Notes: generated by a model not told the origin, from the letters alone. A DNA stretch of 64,000 bases from Mycobacterium dioxanotrophicus (GCF_002157835.1 NZ_CP020810.1:62001-126000), one strand, 5' to 3'; positions 44,981 to 54,788 are shown, numbered from the stretch's first letter. Translations and numbers: made by a program.

Positions 44981-45000
44981 CTAAACCAGGTAAAATGTCC
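44981..45000 (+). promoter_or_regulatory. promoter-like element CTAAACCMGGTAWARTG, site 1
   Basis: CTAAACCAGGTAAAATGTCC contains a -10-like TAAAAT (44991-44996) placed so that transcription would begin at about the ATG at 45007, a leaderless arrangement. A second copy lies at 45222. Confidence 0.5.
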
Positions 45001-45006
45001 GGTGTT

Positions 45007-45225
45007 ATGGATGCCCAGAAAGCTGCAGCATTGCGGCGTGTTCGCGCCCAAGCTGGCGAGCTAGATCGGATCGACGCGGATCGCAGACGCCACATTGCGC
45101 TGCGGGACAAAGCGATTCGTCAGGCCAAGGAGGCAGGCGCTACCTGGAGCGAACTGCAGCGCGAGGCCGGCCTCACCGCAGCCGGGCTTCGGAAAGCCTT
45201 ATCTCGTACTGACAACGATCACTAA
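45007..45225 (+). CDS. small helix-turn-helix protein
   Basis: A 72-residue basic protein: a helical, Arg-rich N-terminal half (ALRRVRAQAGELDRIDADRRRHIALRDKAIRQA in two stretches) and a C-terminal HTH (GATWSELQREAGLTAAGLRKALSR). The ATG at 45007 is preferred over 44995 because the latter overlaps the -10-like sequence. The same promoter-like element occurs before this gene and before the following one, so it is a candidate autoregulator. Confidence 0.65.
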   Translation: MDAQKAAALRRVRAQAGELDRIDADRRRHIALRDKAIRQAKEAGATWSELQREAGLTAAGLRKALSRTDNDH

Positions 45226-45240
45226 ACCCGGTATAGTGCC
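45222..45240 (+). promoter_or_regulatory. promoter-like element CTAAACCMGGTAWARTG, site 2
   Basis: CTAAACCCGGTATAGTGCC with -10-like TATAGT (45232-45237). Expected transcript start is near GTG 45244, which opens a 25-codon ORF (45244-45321) overlapping the start of the following membrane gene. Confidence 0.45.
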
Positions 45241-45304
45241 ATTGTGGCGCGGCCGGCTCGTTGTCCGCGTGGTAAGTCCCCTGCCCTCGATTACGGAGAG
45301 CGCG

Positions 45305-46600
45305 ATGACCGTTTCCGCTGAGCCGACGCGCCAGCCTCATCAGGCGGCCCAGCCCAGCCCGCCGCAAGTCGACACCGCCCGCTCCCAGCACACACATTTG
45401 GAAGCGCCCCCGCACCCGCCGCAACGTGCATCGGGCGTCACCATCGCGTGCTACGTTGCCGCCCTGGCCACCCTGCCTGTCAGCCTCAACACCTCGTGGC
45501 GTTTTTTCGACGAGGTACTCAATATTCCCACCGCCGACGGCGAGCGCTACATCATGTTCGCCGTCGCCGAGTTGGCGCTGATCGTCTCCGGTGCGGGCAT
45601 GGCTGTGAACGTGCGCCGCACCGGCCACCCCGGACCGTTCCGAATGGTCGTGTGGGCAATGTGCGCCGTCTCCGGCTACATGGCCTGGGCGATGAGCGAC
45701 CTCGAGGAAGGCCTTGCCCGTGTGATCCTCGGGCCAGTCCTCGGCGCGATCATGCTGCACCTCGCGCTCGGCCTCGAGCTTCGCGCCCGCCACCATCGAA
45801 CAGGCACCCCGGCCCGCATCGGCCGAGAGTTACGGGAACGGATGCTCTCACGGCTCGGCCTAGCCGACGACGAGCGCGACGCACTGCAGCGCACGCGCGA
45901 CCGCGCCGCCTTCCGAGCCGCTCAACTCAGCATGCCCCGACGCTGGCGCTGGTCACGCGAAGCACGCCTACAGCGGGCACTTTTGGCCGCCAACGTTGCC
46001 GACGACCCGGACATGCGCGATAAGATGCTCGCCCGCCTATCTGTTCTGCATCACGCCCACGAACTCTGCACCTTCCGCCAGCCCTCACCATGGCCCGACG
46101 AGCACCCCGCGCCGAGCGGGGGACCCGATCATGACCCAGGCCCGACGCCGCCGAAACCACCGACCTCCCAATCAACGCCGGCGGTGAACACAGCGCAGAT
46201 GGCGCGACCGCACCCGCCCGCAGGAGCCGCGCACATGCACACGCGCAGCGCATCCGATCCCGGGCAGCCAAGTCCCGCGCACACCGACCCGCGCACATTG
46301 GCCGCCGTGCCAAACCGCACATCCGCGCATCAGGTGCGCGTACCTGCGCATTACAGCGTGGACACCACGGAAATCCAGAAATGGCTGCCGTTGGCCAGGA
46401 ATCTTGTCCACAGCGGCGTAACCCAGGGCCGGATGAAACGACACCCCACCACCAAGCACCCCGAAATCGTTGCCGCGATGCTGGCCCAGCACGACTCCGG
46501 CACACCGCCAAGCACGATCGGGCGCTACCACAAGGTCCACCACACCATCGTCGACGAAATCCTCGACGCGGCACGAACCGCAACCCGCAGCGCAGGCTAA
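45305..46600 (+). CDS. membrane protein with DUF2637-like N-terminal region
   Basis: A 431-residue protein from ATG 45305. After a Pro-rich 43-residue start it has four hydrophobic segments (about residues 45-65, 80-100, 113-130 and 135-155) similar to the DUF2637/Spd-type membrane domains of actinobacterial plasmids. A charged helical stretch, a long Pro/His-rich linker and a C-terminal helical domain with a possible HTH (TTKHPEIVAAMLAQHDSGTPPSTIGRYHKVH) follow. In Streptomyces such proteins act in plasmid spread or as transfer regulators; the comparison is by pattern only. Confidence 0.6.
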   Translation: MTVSAEPTRQPHQAAQPSPPQVDTARSQHTHLEAPPHPPQRASGVTIACYVAALATLPVSLNTSWRFFDEVLNIPTADGERYIMFAVAELALIVSGAGMAVNVRRTGHPGPFRMVVWAMCAVSGYMAWAMSDLEEGLARVILGPVLGAIMLHLALGLELRARHHRTGTPARIGRELRERMLSRLGLADDERDALQRTRDRAAFRAAQLSMPRRWRWSREARLQRALLAANVADDPDMRDKMLARLSVLHHAHELCTFRQPSPWPDEHPAPSGGPDHDPGPTPPKPPTSQSTPAVNTAQMARPHPPAGAAHMHTRSASDPGQPSPAHTDPRTLAAVPNRTSAHQVRVPAHYSVDTTEIQKWLPLARNLVHSGVTQGRMKRHPTTKHPEIVAAMLAQHDSGTPPSTIGRYHKVHHTIVDEILDAARTATRSAG

Positions 46601-46717
46601 TGGGCTTCTTAGGCGTCCTGAGGTTCGCGGGGCACCACCGCCTGACCCGCCTGAGGCCGGGCTACCTCTAGCTGTCGAGGTGCGCGGCGTCCGAGACGAC
46701 CGGGGTGTTGATCAATC

Positions 46718-46762
46718 CGTTGCACAAAGGCGATTGACGATTGCGCAACGTTGACCTATCTG
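46718..46762 (+). promoter_or_regulatory. promoter with flanking inverted repeat before the double-HTH gene
   Basis: -35 TTGACG (46734-46739), 17-bp spacer, -10 TATCTG (46757-46762). An inverted repeat CGTTGCACAA (46718-46727) / TTGCGCAACG (46741-46750) overlaps it, the layout of a repressor operator. Confidence 0.55.
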
Positions 46763-46806
46763 TATGCGTGTTAGGCATGTAATATCTGGGGACAATTAGG
46801 GCCTTT

Positions 46807-47697
46807 GTGGTCCTGTTGAGCAGCGGACCCAGGGAGGCGATCATCGAGGCCGTTGAGCCCGACGCGGAATCCGGCGGGCAACCCGACGTCAAACGGTTGT
46901 CCCAGCAGATGCAGATTCGTCTACGCGAGCTGGGGTTCAGCCTCCTTGGCGCCTCCAAGCTTGGAATCCTATCGCGCTCAACCCTGACCAGCCTGCGTGA
47001 CGCAGATCGTGTCCCGAACCTGCAGACCCTCACCAAACTCGATGACCTGCTGGTGTGGGAGCCCGGGTCAGCCAAGGCCGTTCTGCACGGCGGCGACCCG
47101 GTGCCGCGCGAGCGCGGTGTGTACAGCCAGCTGCCGAAGTCGACCCTGCCCGAGGAGCAGGCACAGTCCGGGGTCACCCTCGACACCCTGTTCGACCCCA
47201 ACGAGGACCCCGCCCAGTGGGACTACAGCGGGTTGGTCACCGCGATCGAGCGTCGGCTGCGCGAACTGAACATGACCAAGTCGAAGTTCGCCGCGATCGG
47301 TGGCCCCGGACGCTCGACGTTGGCGACGCTGGGCCAGCGCGGATACGTGCCGACCGCCGAGACGCTCGACCGTATCGACCGGTTTCTAATGTGGGAACGC
47401 GGGTCGGCGCTGACCGTGCTGCGTGGGGGAGCCCCGGTGCGCATCGGCGCCGCGATCGCCCATCCCGCGCTGGTGCCGCTCAACGCGCTCCGCGACACCA
47501 TGAAGGCATTCAAGATCAGACTCAACCGCCAGGCCCAGAGCGTGGCGCAACTTCTGTCCGACGTCGATGAGGCTTTGACCCGTGTCAACGTCGCCATAGC
47601 AGAAGTGGGGGATCCGGCACGGCGATCCGTGCCAGGTCCAGATTCGGGCAGCCCCGATGAGGGTGATGCCGCAGGTAAGGGAGAAATCCATGACTAG
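46807..47697 (+). CDS. tandem XRE-like double-HTH regulator
   Basis: A 296-residue protein starting at GTG 46807 with two related XRE-type units. Unit 1 (about residues 27-100) contains MQIRLRELGFSLLGASKLG and ends in VWEPGSAKAVLHGGDPV; unit 2 (about residues 140-215) contains IERRLRELNMTKSKFAAIGG and ends in MWERGSALTVLRGGAPV. A coiled-coil-like C-terminus follows. The inverted repeat over its own promoter suggests autorepression. It is followed at 25 bp by the small gene and the methylase/helicase, which it may control. Confidence 0.72.
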   Translation: MVLLSSGPREAIIEAVEPDAESGGQPDVKRLSQQMQIRLRELGFSLLGASKLGILSRSTLTSLRDADRVPNLQTLTKLDDLLVWEPGSAKAVLHGGDPVPRERGVYSQLPKSTLPEEQAQSGVTLDTLFDPNEDPAQWDYSGLVTAIERRLRELNMTKSKFAAIGGPGRSTLATLGQRGYVPTAETLDRIDRFLMWERGSALTVLRGGAPVRIGAAIAHPALVPLNALRDTMKAFKIRLNRQAQSVAQLLSDVDEALTRVNVAIAEVGDPARRSVPGPDSGSPDEGDAAGKGEIHD

Positions 47698-47721
47698 CGG
47701 TATGGCCGTAGGGAGGCTGCT

Positions 47722-48363
47722 ATGGGCGACCAGCAGCAACCGGATCTGTTCAGCATCAACGCATCGATAATGAAGCCCGTGAGCAGCCAATGGATGCGCG
47801 AGGCGGTGCAGGCCGCCTACCGGCAGCTCGGCCTGCCGACGGGCTGGTCCAGCGAGCAGACCGAGACGTTTCTCAACCTGGTGACCGAGCGGCTGGACAA
47901 CAAAGCCGCAGCGTTGTCGATCGACCTGGCGCAGGACGCGATCAGTCGGTGGCGGACGGCCCACCCCGGCCAGGAACCCGACCATCAGACCACGGTCGGC
48001 CTGCACGAGACAGCGCTGGAGAACGCCCGGGAAGCGGTCGTGCGGCAGGAACTGTACGCACTGATTCCGACCCCGGCCGACGATCAGCCGGAGCCGGCCA
48101 GCCGGCCCAGGCCCGAGGTGAGCTGGCAGGACAGGTGGCGCGACGTCCGCTACCGGACCGAACCCAGCGAGGCCGTGGAGGATCTGGTCGACACGGTGTG
48201 GCCACAACGCTCGGTGATGTTTCGGGTCAAGGCCGCCTACCTGCTCGCGACCCGCGCGGAGGAAGGCCGTCCAATACCCACCAGCCCCCGCCACCACCTG
48301 GTGCCCCGACTCACCCCGCAGGTGGAGGAGGAGCTGAGGGCCGACGGGTACCCGATCGAGTAA
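47722..48363 (+). CDS. hypothetical helical protein upstream of methylase/helicase
   Basis: A 213-residue, mostly helical protein of mixed charge with no recognised family. The central part (ALSIDLAQDAISRWRTAHPGQEPD) and the C-terminus (HHLVPRLTPQVEEELRADGYPIE) look globular. It is directly upstream of the giant methyltransferase/helicase ORF, which has no ordinary start codon near this stop, so coupling or frameshifting between the two is possible. Confidence 0.6.
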   Translation: MGDQQQPDLFSINASIMKPVSSQWMREAVQAAYRQLGLPTGWSSEQTETFLNLVTERLDNKAAALSIDLAQDAISRWRTAHPGQEPDHQTTVGLHETALENAREAVVRQELYALIPTPADDQPEPASRPRPEVSWQDRWRDVRYRTEPSEAVEDLVDTVWPQRSVMFRVKAAYLLATRAEEGRPIPTSPRHHLVPRLTPQVEEELRADGYPIE

Positions 48364-48410
48364 CCCGCAAGAAGAAGGCGCGTCAGCGCAGCGAGTACGA
48401 CGACCCGCAG

Positions 48411-51400
48411 TTGGCGCTGTTCGCCGAGGACAGCTTCGACCTGCCCACCGATCCCCGGGTCATCGACCCCGGTGGCGCCCCACTGCCCCCGGTGCACCAC
48501 CCTGACCGCGACGCCACCAACGAACAGGCCCAGGAGACCTCTCCGCCGGCGGTCGACTCGCTGACCCTCAACCCCCCGCAGCGACCGGCACTGGCCCTAG
48601 TGCCGCCGGTGCTGGCCGACACCCCCGCCGCGGCCGAGCCAGCCCAAAACCGGCCGCACCTGAGCGCAGTACCCGATACCACCGCCCCCGCCGTCGACCA
48701 TGACACCGCCGCCACTGCTGTCGACACCGACGTCGTTGCCGAGCACCCAGCCCCGGCCGAGGCCACCGCGCCCCCGCAGCCGGAGGAGGTGGTGCACCCA
48801 CCAGCGGTGGACTTCCAGCCCGGCACCGACATCCGCGTCCCGTCGGGCACCAAGGCCCGGCTGCTGGCCAACATCGCCGTCATCGACACCCTGACGCGGC
48901 TGCAGCGCGACGGACGCCCCGCCACCGCCGCCGAGCAGCAGACCCTGGCGTGCTGGTCGGGCTGGGGCGCGATCGCCGACGTCTTCGACACCCGCAAGGA
49001 CACCTACGAGTCTCAGCGTGAATACCTCAAGGAGGTGCTGGGACAGCGGCAGTACCGGGCGGCCTCCGCCAGCACCCTCAACGCCCACTACACCGACCCG
49101 GCCATCGCCGAACACATGTGGAAAGCCGTGCAGCACGCCGGATTCAGCGGCGGCCGCGTCCTGGAGCCCGGCTGCGGATCGGGCACCTTCATCGGGCTGG
49201 CACCCGGCAACGCCCAGATGGTCGGGGTGGAGAAAGACCCGATCAGCGCCGCGGTGGCCGCCCACCTGTATCCGTCGGCCCAAATCCGTTCCGAGGGCTT
49301 CGAAACCACCAACGTGCCCAACGGCAGCTTCGCCGCCGTCATCGGCAATGTGCCGTTCGGGGACTTCGCGCTGCGCGACCCCTCCTACAACCCGAAACGG
49401 CTGTCCATCCACAACCACTTCATCGTCAAGTCGCTGGATCTGACCGCCCCCGGCGGCTACGTCGTGGTGCTCACCAGCCGCTACACGATGGACAACGTCG
49501 ACGATAAGGCCCGGCGTGAAATCCTGGCCCGCGCTGACCTTCTCGGCGCCGTGCGGTTGCCCACTGCCGCGTTCCGCCGGGTAGCCGGCACCGAGGTCGT
49601 CACCGACATCCTCGTGCTTCGCCGCCGCGAGGCCGACCGCGAGATCGCAGTGGGGGAGGACGGCTGGCTGGCCGTAGCCGACATGGACCTCGTGACAGAC
49701 GATGGGCGCGAGTCGTCGCTGCCGGTCAACACCTACTTCCATGAGCATCCCGAATACATGCTCGGCACCCCGATGATCGGGCACGGCATCCACGGCAGCA
49801 CCACCCTGCAGGTCCGCACGATGGACCCGTCGGCGGTCCCCGACCAGGTCGCCCGCTGCCTGCGCAGCATCGTCGATGCCGCGGTTGACAGCGATCGCGC
49901 GCTGACCGCCAGCCCGGCCAGCCTCACCGACGTCAGCGAGGTCAGCTTCGATCCCGGCCTGCTGACCAAAGCCACCGCCGGCCAACTGCCCGCCTACGGC
50001 ACGCTGCGCTTCAACGCCGAAGCCGACCGGTTCGAATCCTGGGACCGCGACTCGTGGGTGGAAACGAAGGTCTACCAGAGCCGCAAGGACGAGACGATCA
50101 AGCTGCTGGCGCTACGTGATGCCGCCAACGCCGTGGTGGCCTCGCAGCGCAACGGGCTGCCACCGCAGGAACGCGAGCAGCTCCGCGGCCAGCTCAACCG
50201 CCTCTACGACGCCTACGTCAAACGCCACGGCCCGATCCAACGGTTCAAGTGGAGCACTCCCGCCGAGATCACCCAGGACAAACACGACAAGAAGCTCGGC
50301 AAGAAGATCGATTCGTGGCGCAAGAAGAACCCCGACGCCGACCGTGTCCCCGAGGAACTCCTCGAGCAGTGGGACCAGGAAGCCTGGGAGACCCCCAACC
50401 CCTACAAGCTGCGCCCGCACATCGTCACAGCCCTACGCAACGACCCGTCCTGGACCACGGTGCTGGCCCTGGAGACCTACGACGAGCAGACCAAAGAGGT
50501 CCGCAAGGCACCGATCTTCAGCGTCGACCTGCTGGGGCCGCCCACAGTCCGCGACCGCGCCGAAACCGCCGACGAAGCACTGGCCATCAGCCTCGACCAG
50601 CACGGCGGCGTCGACCTCGACCACATCGCCACGCTGCTGGACACAGACAAGGCCGCCGCGCGCGAACACCTGCGCGGCCTGGTATTTCCCTCGCTGCGTG
50701 ACCCCGACGTGCTGATCCCTGCCACCGCCGCCCTGTCAGGCAACGTGCGCCGCCAGTTGCGGGAAGCCGAAAAGGCCGCCGAAAACGATCCCCGCTACCA
50801 CGAATACGTCGATGCGCTGCGCAAAGTGCAGCCCGTCGACCGGCAGGCCAGCCAGATCAGCGCCCGCCCCGGATCGCCCTGGATCGACGCACGCTACGTC
50901 GCCCAGTTCGCCCGCGAAACCTTCGCACCCTCCGAGCACAAGATTCCCCGCGTCACCGTCGACCACATCCAGGGCGTGTGGACCATCGAATGCCCCAACC
51001 ATGACCGGGCGCATGCCAGCTTCTTCGAAACCTGGGGAACCCGCTACGACAACCGCGACGCCATCGACCTGCTCGAAATGGTGTGCAACAACAAAGAAAT
51101 CGTCGTCAAGTACACCGCCGAGGAGACCGAGCGCACCGGCCGAACCGGCGTCAACCGCGACGCCACCGTAGCCGCGCAGGCTAAAGCCACCAAGATCAGC
51201 GAGGCGTTCCAGAAGTGGATCTTCGCCGACGAGACCCGCCGCGACGAACTGGTAAAGGTCTACAACGAACGGTTCAACTGCCTGCGGGCACCCAAATACT
51301 CCGGTGCCGCGCTGACCCTGCCCGGACTGTCGAAGCGCTTCGAACCGCACCCCTACCAACGAGATGCGGTGGCACGCATCATCGCCGAACCCAACGTGCT

Positions 51401-54146
51401 GCTCGACCACGTCGTTGGCGCAGGAAAATCCGGCACCATGTTCATGGCCGCCATGGAGTTGCGCCGACTCGGGCTGGCACGCCAACCCTGGATCATCGTG
51501 CCCAACCACATCATCGAGCAGGTCGGCAAGGAGGCCAAATGGTGGTACCCCAGCGCTGAAATCCTGCTCGGCGCACCGGGAACCGACCCCGAAGGCCGCC
51601 GCCGCTTCGTCGCCCAGTCGGCCACCTCGGACTGGGACATGGTGATCGTGCCGCAGTCACTGTTCGAGGCGATCCCGGTCGGGCCCGAGGTGCAACGCGA
51701 CTATATCGAACGCGAACTGGAAATCCTGCGCGAGGCACTCAGCGCCACCACCGAAGACACCACCCCGACCAGCGTCAAGCGTCTGGAAAAAGCGCTGCAG
51801 CGCTACGAAACCAAACTCAAAGACCTCACCGATCAGGCCAGCAAGGACACCGGCCTGCGTTTCGAGCAGACCGGCGCGGACTACCTTTTCGTCGACGAAG
51901 CCCACATGTTCAAAAACAGAACACGGCTGTCAGCAGTCAAGGAATTGGCCTGCCCCAACGGATCTGAACGTGCCGACGACCTGGCGATGAAAATGGACAT
52001 GCTGCGCCATCGCCGCCGCGAAGAGGCGCTTGCCGCCGGCCGCCAACCCACCCCGGCCGATGAGCGGGTCGCCACCTTCGCCACCGGCACCCCGGTCGCC
52101 AACAGTCTCGGCGAAATGTATGTCATGCAGCGCTATCTGCGCCCCGACCTGCTCGACGACGCCGGCGTATTCCACCTCAACGACTGGGGAGCAGCCTTCA
52201 CCTCCACCATCAACACCGTCGAAGTCAACGCCACCGGCACCCAGCTCAGACCCGTCACCCGCGTCGGCAAGTTCACCAACCTGCAAGAGCTGCTAAAGCT
52301 GTCATCGGTGTTCACCGACGTCATCACCCGCGACCAGGTCCTCGACCAAGCCAAAGTCGAGCTACCCGAGCTGGTCGGCGGCAAACGCACCATCATCAAC
52401 ATCCCGGCCGATCAGGAACTCAAAGACTTCATCACCGACCTGGGCTACCGGGCCACCGACATCGACCCGAAGAACATGGCCCGCGACAACATCCTCAAGA
52501 TCAGCAACGACGGCCGAGAGGCCAGCCTCGACCCGAGGATGGTCCACCTGCCCGCCCCGGCCCACTCACGCACCGCGGCCGTGGCCGACCAAATCATGGC
52601 GGTGCACAAAGCCACCGCCGACCGCATCTACAAAGACCCCCAGCACGGCCACGACATGCCTAATCCCGGTGCCCTGCAAATCGTGTTCTGCGACCGAGGG
52701 ACACCGACCAAGAAGGCCGGGAAACCCAAAGACAGCTTCGGCATGTACACCGCCATCCGCGACGAGCTCATCGCCCGCGGCATGCCGGCCGAGAAAATCC
52801 GGTTCATTCACGACGCGGAAAAACCCGAAGACAAACTGCGACTGTTCGATGAATGCAACCGCGGGATGGTGTCGGTGTTACTCGGCTCGACAGAAAAGAT
52901 GGGCACCGGGACAAACGTGCAGACCCGCGCGGTCGCCCTACATCACGTCGATGTGCCCTGGCGCCCAGCCGATCTGGAGCAGCGCGAGGGCCGCATCATC
53001 CGCCAAGGCAACCAGAATCGCCAGGTCCACATCTTCAACTACGTCGTCGAAGGCAGCTACGACACGGTGATGTGGCAGAAAATCGAGGCCAAATCGCTGT
53101 TCATCGAGCAAGTCAAACGCGCCGACATCGCCGTCGATGAAGTCGAGGACGTCGGCGGGGGAGACCTCAGCGCCAGCGCCGCCGAGACCAAGGCCATCGC
53201 CACCGGCGACCCGCGCTACGTGCGGCAAGTGCAGCTCCAAGACGAGATCGACCACCTCGCCGCACTGGAACGCTCCCACCACGAGACGCTGGCCAGCCGC
53301 GACCGCGAAATCGCCGCCAACCAACGCCAGCTCGCCATCGTCGCCTCCGACCTGCAGGCCCTGGCGCCCGTGGCAGAAGACGTCGCCGCCCGCGACCCCG
53401 ACACCCGACCAACCATCCTGGTCGAAGGCCGTCGCTACCCGGAGCGCAAGGACGCCGCCGAAGCGTTCGCCACCGTCTGCCGCAACACCTACCACGCCAT
53501 GAAGAACGCCCCCGGTTACGAGAACCGCCCGCTCAACGCCTCGATCAACGGTGTCGGGCTCCTGGCACGCCGCGACCACCTGAACTCGAAACTGTGGATC
53601 AAAGCCGAAGTACCGTCAGCCGAAATCGACGTCACAGTGACGGACCTGCACACAACCGTGGGCAGTCTCGATGACAGCGGCAGCGCCAAAAGCCGAGGTC
53701 TACTCACCCGCGTGGAGAACCTCTACAAGGACCTGCCCAACCATCACCAGCGGCTGCAGCGCAACCACGACCAGATCGCCGGCGCCATCGAAGACCTCCA
53801 AACCACTGAGGTCGAGGCGTTCGACCGCGGCGACGAACTGGCCGGGCTGCGAGAAGAACACGCCACCTTGACAACAATGCTGCGGCTGGAAGCCGAATCC
53901 GAAGCAGCCAAAGCCAAAGCCGCCGAGGCGCAGCACCGCATGCGGGCCGCCGGCCGAGAACCCGGATGGTCGCTGCACCTCAACCCCACCCCGTTCCTCC
54001 TCGAGGAATCCGGTTTCGACACCGCCGAGCAATACCGCTTCGCCCAAAAGATCGCCGAACGCGCCCGCGCCGCGGAATACCTTGCCTCCCAGCAGGACAA
54101 AGGCGCGGAGGAAGACCGAGACAACGACGACGGGCTGGCCCTGTGA
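48411..54146 (+). CDS. giant N6-DNA methyltransferase / SNF2-type helicase fusion
   Basis: About 1911 residues from the TTG at 48411. After a Pro-rich N-terminal 140 residues comes an N6-MTase: AdoMet motif LEPGCGSGTF near residue 250 and catalytic IGNVPFGDF (NPPY-type, as N-V-P-F) near 311. Helicase motifs follow: HVVGAGKSGT (Walker A) near 1000, FVDEAHMF near 1160 and QREGRIIRQGNQ near 1523. A coiled-coil C-terminus ends the protein. Such fusions are common on phages and conjugative elements and are linked to anti-restriction or DNA protection. The frame is open back to 47790 but no ATG or GTG lies near the upstream stop; the start is uncertain. Confidence 0.8.
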   Translation: MALFAEDSFDLPTDPRVIDPGGAPLPPVHHPDRDATNEQAQETSPPAVDSLTLNPPQRPALALVPPVLADTPAAAEPAQNRPHLSAVPDTTAPAVDHDTAATAVDTDVVAEHPAPAEATAPPQPEEVVHPPAVDFQPGTDIRVPSGTKARLLANIAVIDTLTRLQRDGRPATAAEQQTLACWSGWGAIADVFDTRKDTYESQREYLKEVLGQRQYRAASASTLNAHYTDPAIAEHMWKAVQHAGFSGGRVLEPGCGSGTFIGLAPGNAQMVGVEKDPISAAVAAHLYPSAQIRSEGFETTNVPNGSFAAVIGNVPFGDFALRDPSYNPKRLSIHNHFIVKSLDLTAPGGYVVVLTSRYTMDNVDDKARREILARADLLGAVRLPTAAFRRVAGTEVVTDILVLRRREADREIAVGEDGWLAVADMDLVTDDGRESSLPVNTYFHEHPEYMLGTPMIGHGIHGSTTLQVRTMDPSAVPDQVARCLRSIVDAAVDSDRALTASPASLTDVSEVSFDPGLLTKATAGQLPAYGTLRFNAEADRFESWDRDSWVETKVYQSRKDETIKLLALRDAANAVVASQRNGLPPQEREQLRGQLNRLYDAYVKRHGPIQRFKWSTPAEITQDKHDKKLGKKIDSWRKKNPDADRVPEELLEQWDQEAWETPNPYKLRPHIVTALRNDPSWTTVLALETYDEQTKEVRKAPIFSVDLLGPPTVRDRAETADEALAISLDQHGGVDLDHIATLLDTDKAAAREHLRGLVFPSLRDPDVLIPATAALSGNVRRQLREAEKAAENDPRYHEYVDALRKVQPVDRQASQISARPGSPWIDARYVAQFARETFAPSEHKIPRVTVDHIQGVWTIECPNHDRAHASFFETWGTRYDNRDAIDLLEMVCNNKEIVVKYTAEETERTGRTGVNRDATVAAQAKATKISEAFQKWIFADETRRDELVKVYNERFNCLRAPKYSGAALTLPGLSKRFEPHPYQRDAVARIIAEPNVLLDHVVGAGKSGTMFMAAMELRRLGLARQPWIIVPNHIIEQVGKEAKWWYPSAEILLGAPGTDPEGRRRFVAQSATSDWDMVIVPQSLFEAIPVGPEVQRDYIERELEILREALSATTEDTTPTSVKRLEKALQRYETKLKDLTDQASKDTGLRFEQTGADYLFVDEAHMFKNRTRLSAVKELACPNGSERADDLAMKMDMLRHRRREEALAAGRQPTPADERVATFATGTPVANSLGEMYVMQRYLRPDLLDDAGVFHLNDWGAAFTSTINTVEVNATGTQLRPVTRVGKFTNLQELLKLSSVFTDVITRDQVLDQAKVELPELVGGKRTIINIPADQELKDFITDLGYRATDIDPKNMARDNILKISNDGREASLDPRMVHLPAPAHSRTAAVADQIMAVHKATADRIYKDPQHGHDMPNPGALQIVFCDRGTPTKKAGKPKDSFGMYTAIRDELIARGMPAEKIRFIHDAEKPEDKLRLFDECNRGMVSVLLGSTEKMGTGTNVQTRAVALHHVDVPWRPADLEQREGRIIRQGNQNRQVHIFNYVVEGSYDTVMWQKIEAKSLFIEQVKRADIAVDEVEDVGGGDLSASAAETKAIATGDPRYVRQVQLQDEIDHLAALERSHHETLASRDREIAANQRQLAIVASDLQALAPVAEDVAARDPDTRPTILVEGRRYPERKDAAEAFATVCRNTYHAMKNAPGYENRPLNASINGVGLLARRDHLNSKLWIKAEVPSAEIDVTVTDLHTTVGSLDDSGSAKSRGLLTRVENLYKDLPNHHQRLQRNHDQIAGAIEDLQTTEVEAFDRGDELAGLREEHATLTTMLRLEAESEAAKAKAAEAQHRMRAAGREPGWSLHLNPTPFLLEESGFDTAEQYRFAQKIAERARAAEYLASQQDKGAEEDRDNDDGLAL

Positions 54147-54720
54147 TGAACGGCCAGGAACGCACCCCAGCGCAGGCCGCGGCCGCCGGCGCCGAACGGC
54201 GCCAGCCCGACGACCCATGGTGGAGCTACACCCAAGGCTGCGCCGCCGCGTTGAGCAGGGGAGCAGAACCACCCGTGGTCGCCACCCACGGCCCACTGCT
54301 ACAGCCCAACGAGGTGACCAGGCTCAGCGCCCCCGCCAACTACAGCCGCCTTGTCGGAGGCGACGGGCACTTCGACCGCGCCGGCGCCCCCTTCTTCGTC
54401 AACCCGCTGCTCATGGCCGGAGCAATGGCCACCCAAGGAGCCATCAACCGTGGCCGACGACGCCGCGCCGAGCAGGACGCCCAGCCCACTTGGCGCAACC
54501 ACCGGCAAACCGCAGTGCTCACCACCAACCTGCGGCTGATGTGCAGCCGCCCCGACGGCGGCTACGTGTCGTTCTGGTACCAAGACCTCGCCGAGTTCTA
54601 CCCCCACCCGCACGCCCGCACTCTGGTCATGTCATTCGACGAAGACCACACCCCGCCCCTGCAGCTCACCGGGCCCGCCGTACCCGCGATCAGCCTGTGG
54701 GCAGGCCACGCCATCTACGG
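54146..54720 (+). pseudogene. 5' part of a PH-like-domain gene, cut by IS copy 2
   Basis: The ATG overlaps the methylase/helicase stop by one base. The 192 visible codons include FFVNPLLMAGAMATQG (hydrophobic patch) and a beta-rich part TAVLTTNLRLMC...YVSFWYQDLAEFY that resembles bacterial PH-like domains. At 54720 the IS21 element interrupts the frame after GHAIYG. Joined to 57403-57613 it gives 261 residues reading GHAIYGDSWREHPHL across the junction. Likely a functional partner of the methylase/helicase in the intact plasmid; function unknown. Confidence 0.8.
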
Positions 54721-54788
54721 TGATGGCGCTAAAGAAGACTGCCCAGAGATGCTAAGCGAAATTGCCCAGTTGGCTTGAGTGGCTAAGG

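Larger units (their letters stand above)
43921..44994. other. 1.07-kb non-coding, repeat-rich region upstream of parA
   Basis: The reading frames here have poor composition and look non-coding. The region holds two arrays of 12-bp iterons (44328-44395 and 44588-44635) and many copies of the palindrome-like GTGCGCCGCAC / GCGCCGCAC (for example near 44156, 44170, 44711, 44755 and 44848). It is the best candidate for the partition site and possibly the origin. Confidence 0.7.

Noticed and set aside
44065..45051. 328-codon minus-strand ORF upstream of parA
   Set aside because: It covers the iteron arrays and palindromes and is Cys/Arg/His-rich with no structure; the repeats explain the open frame.
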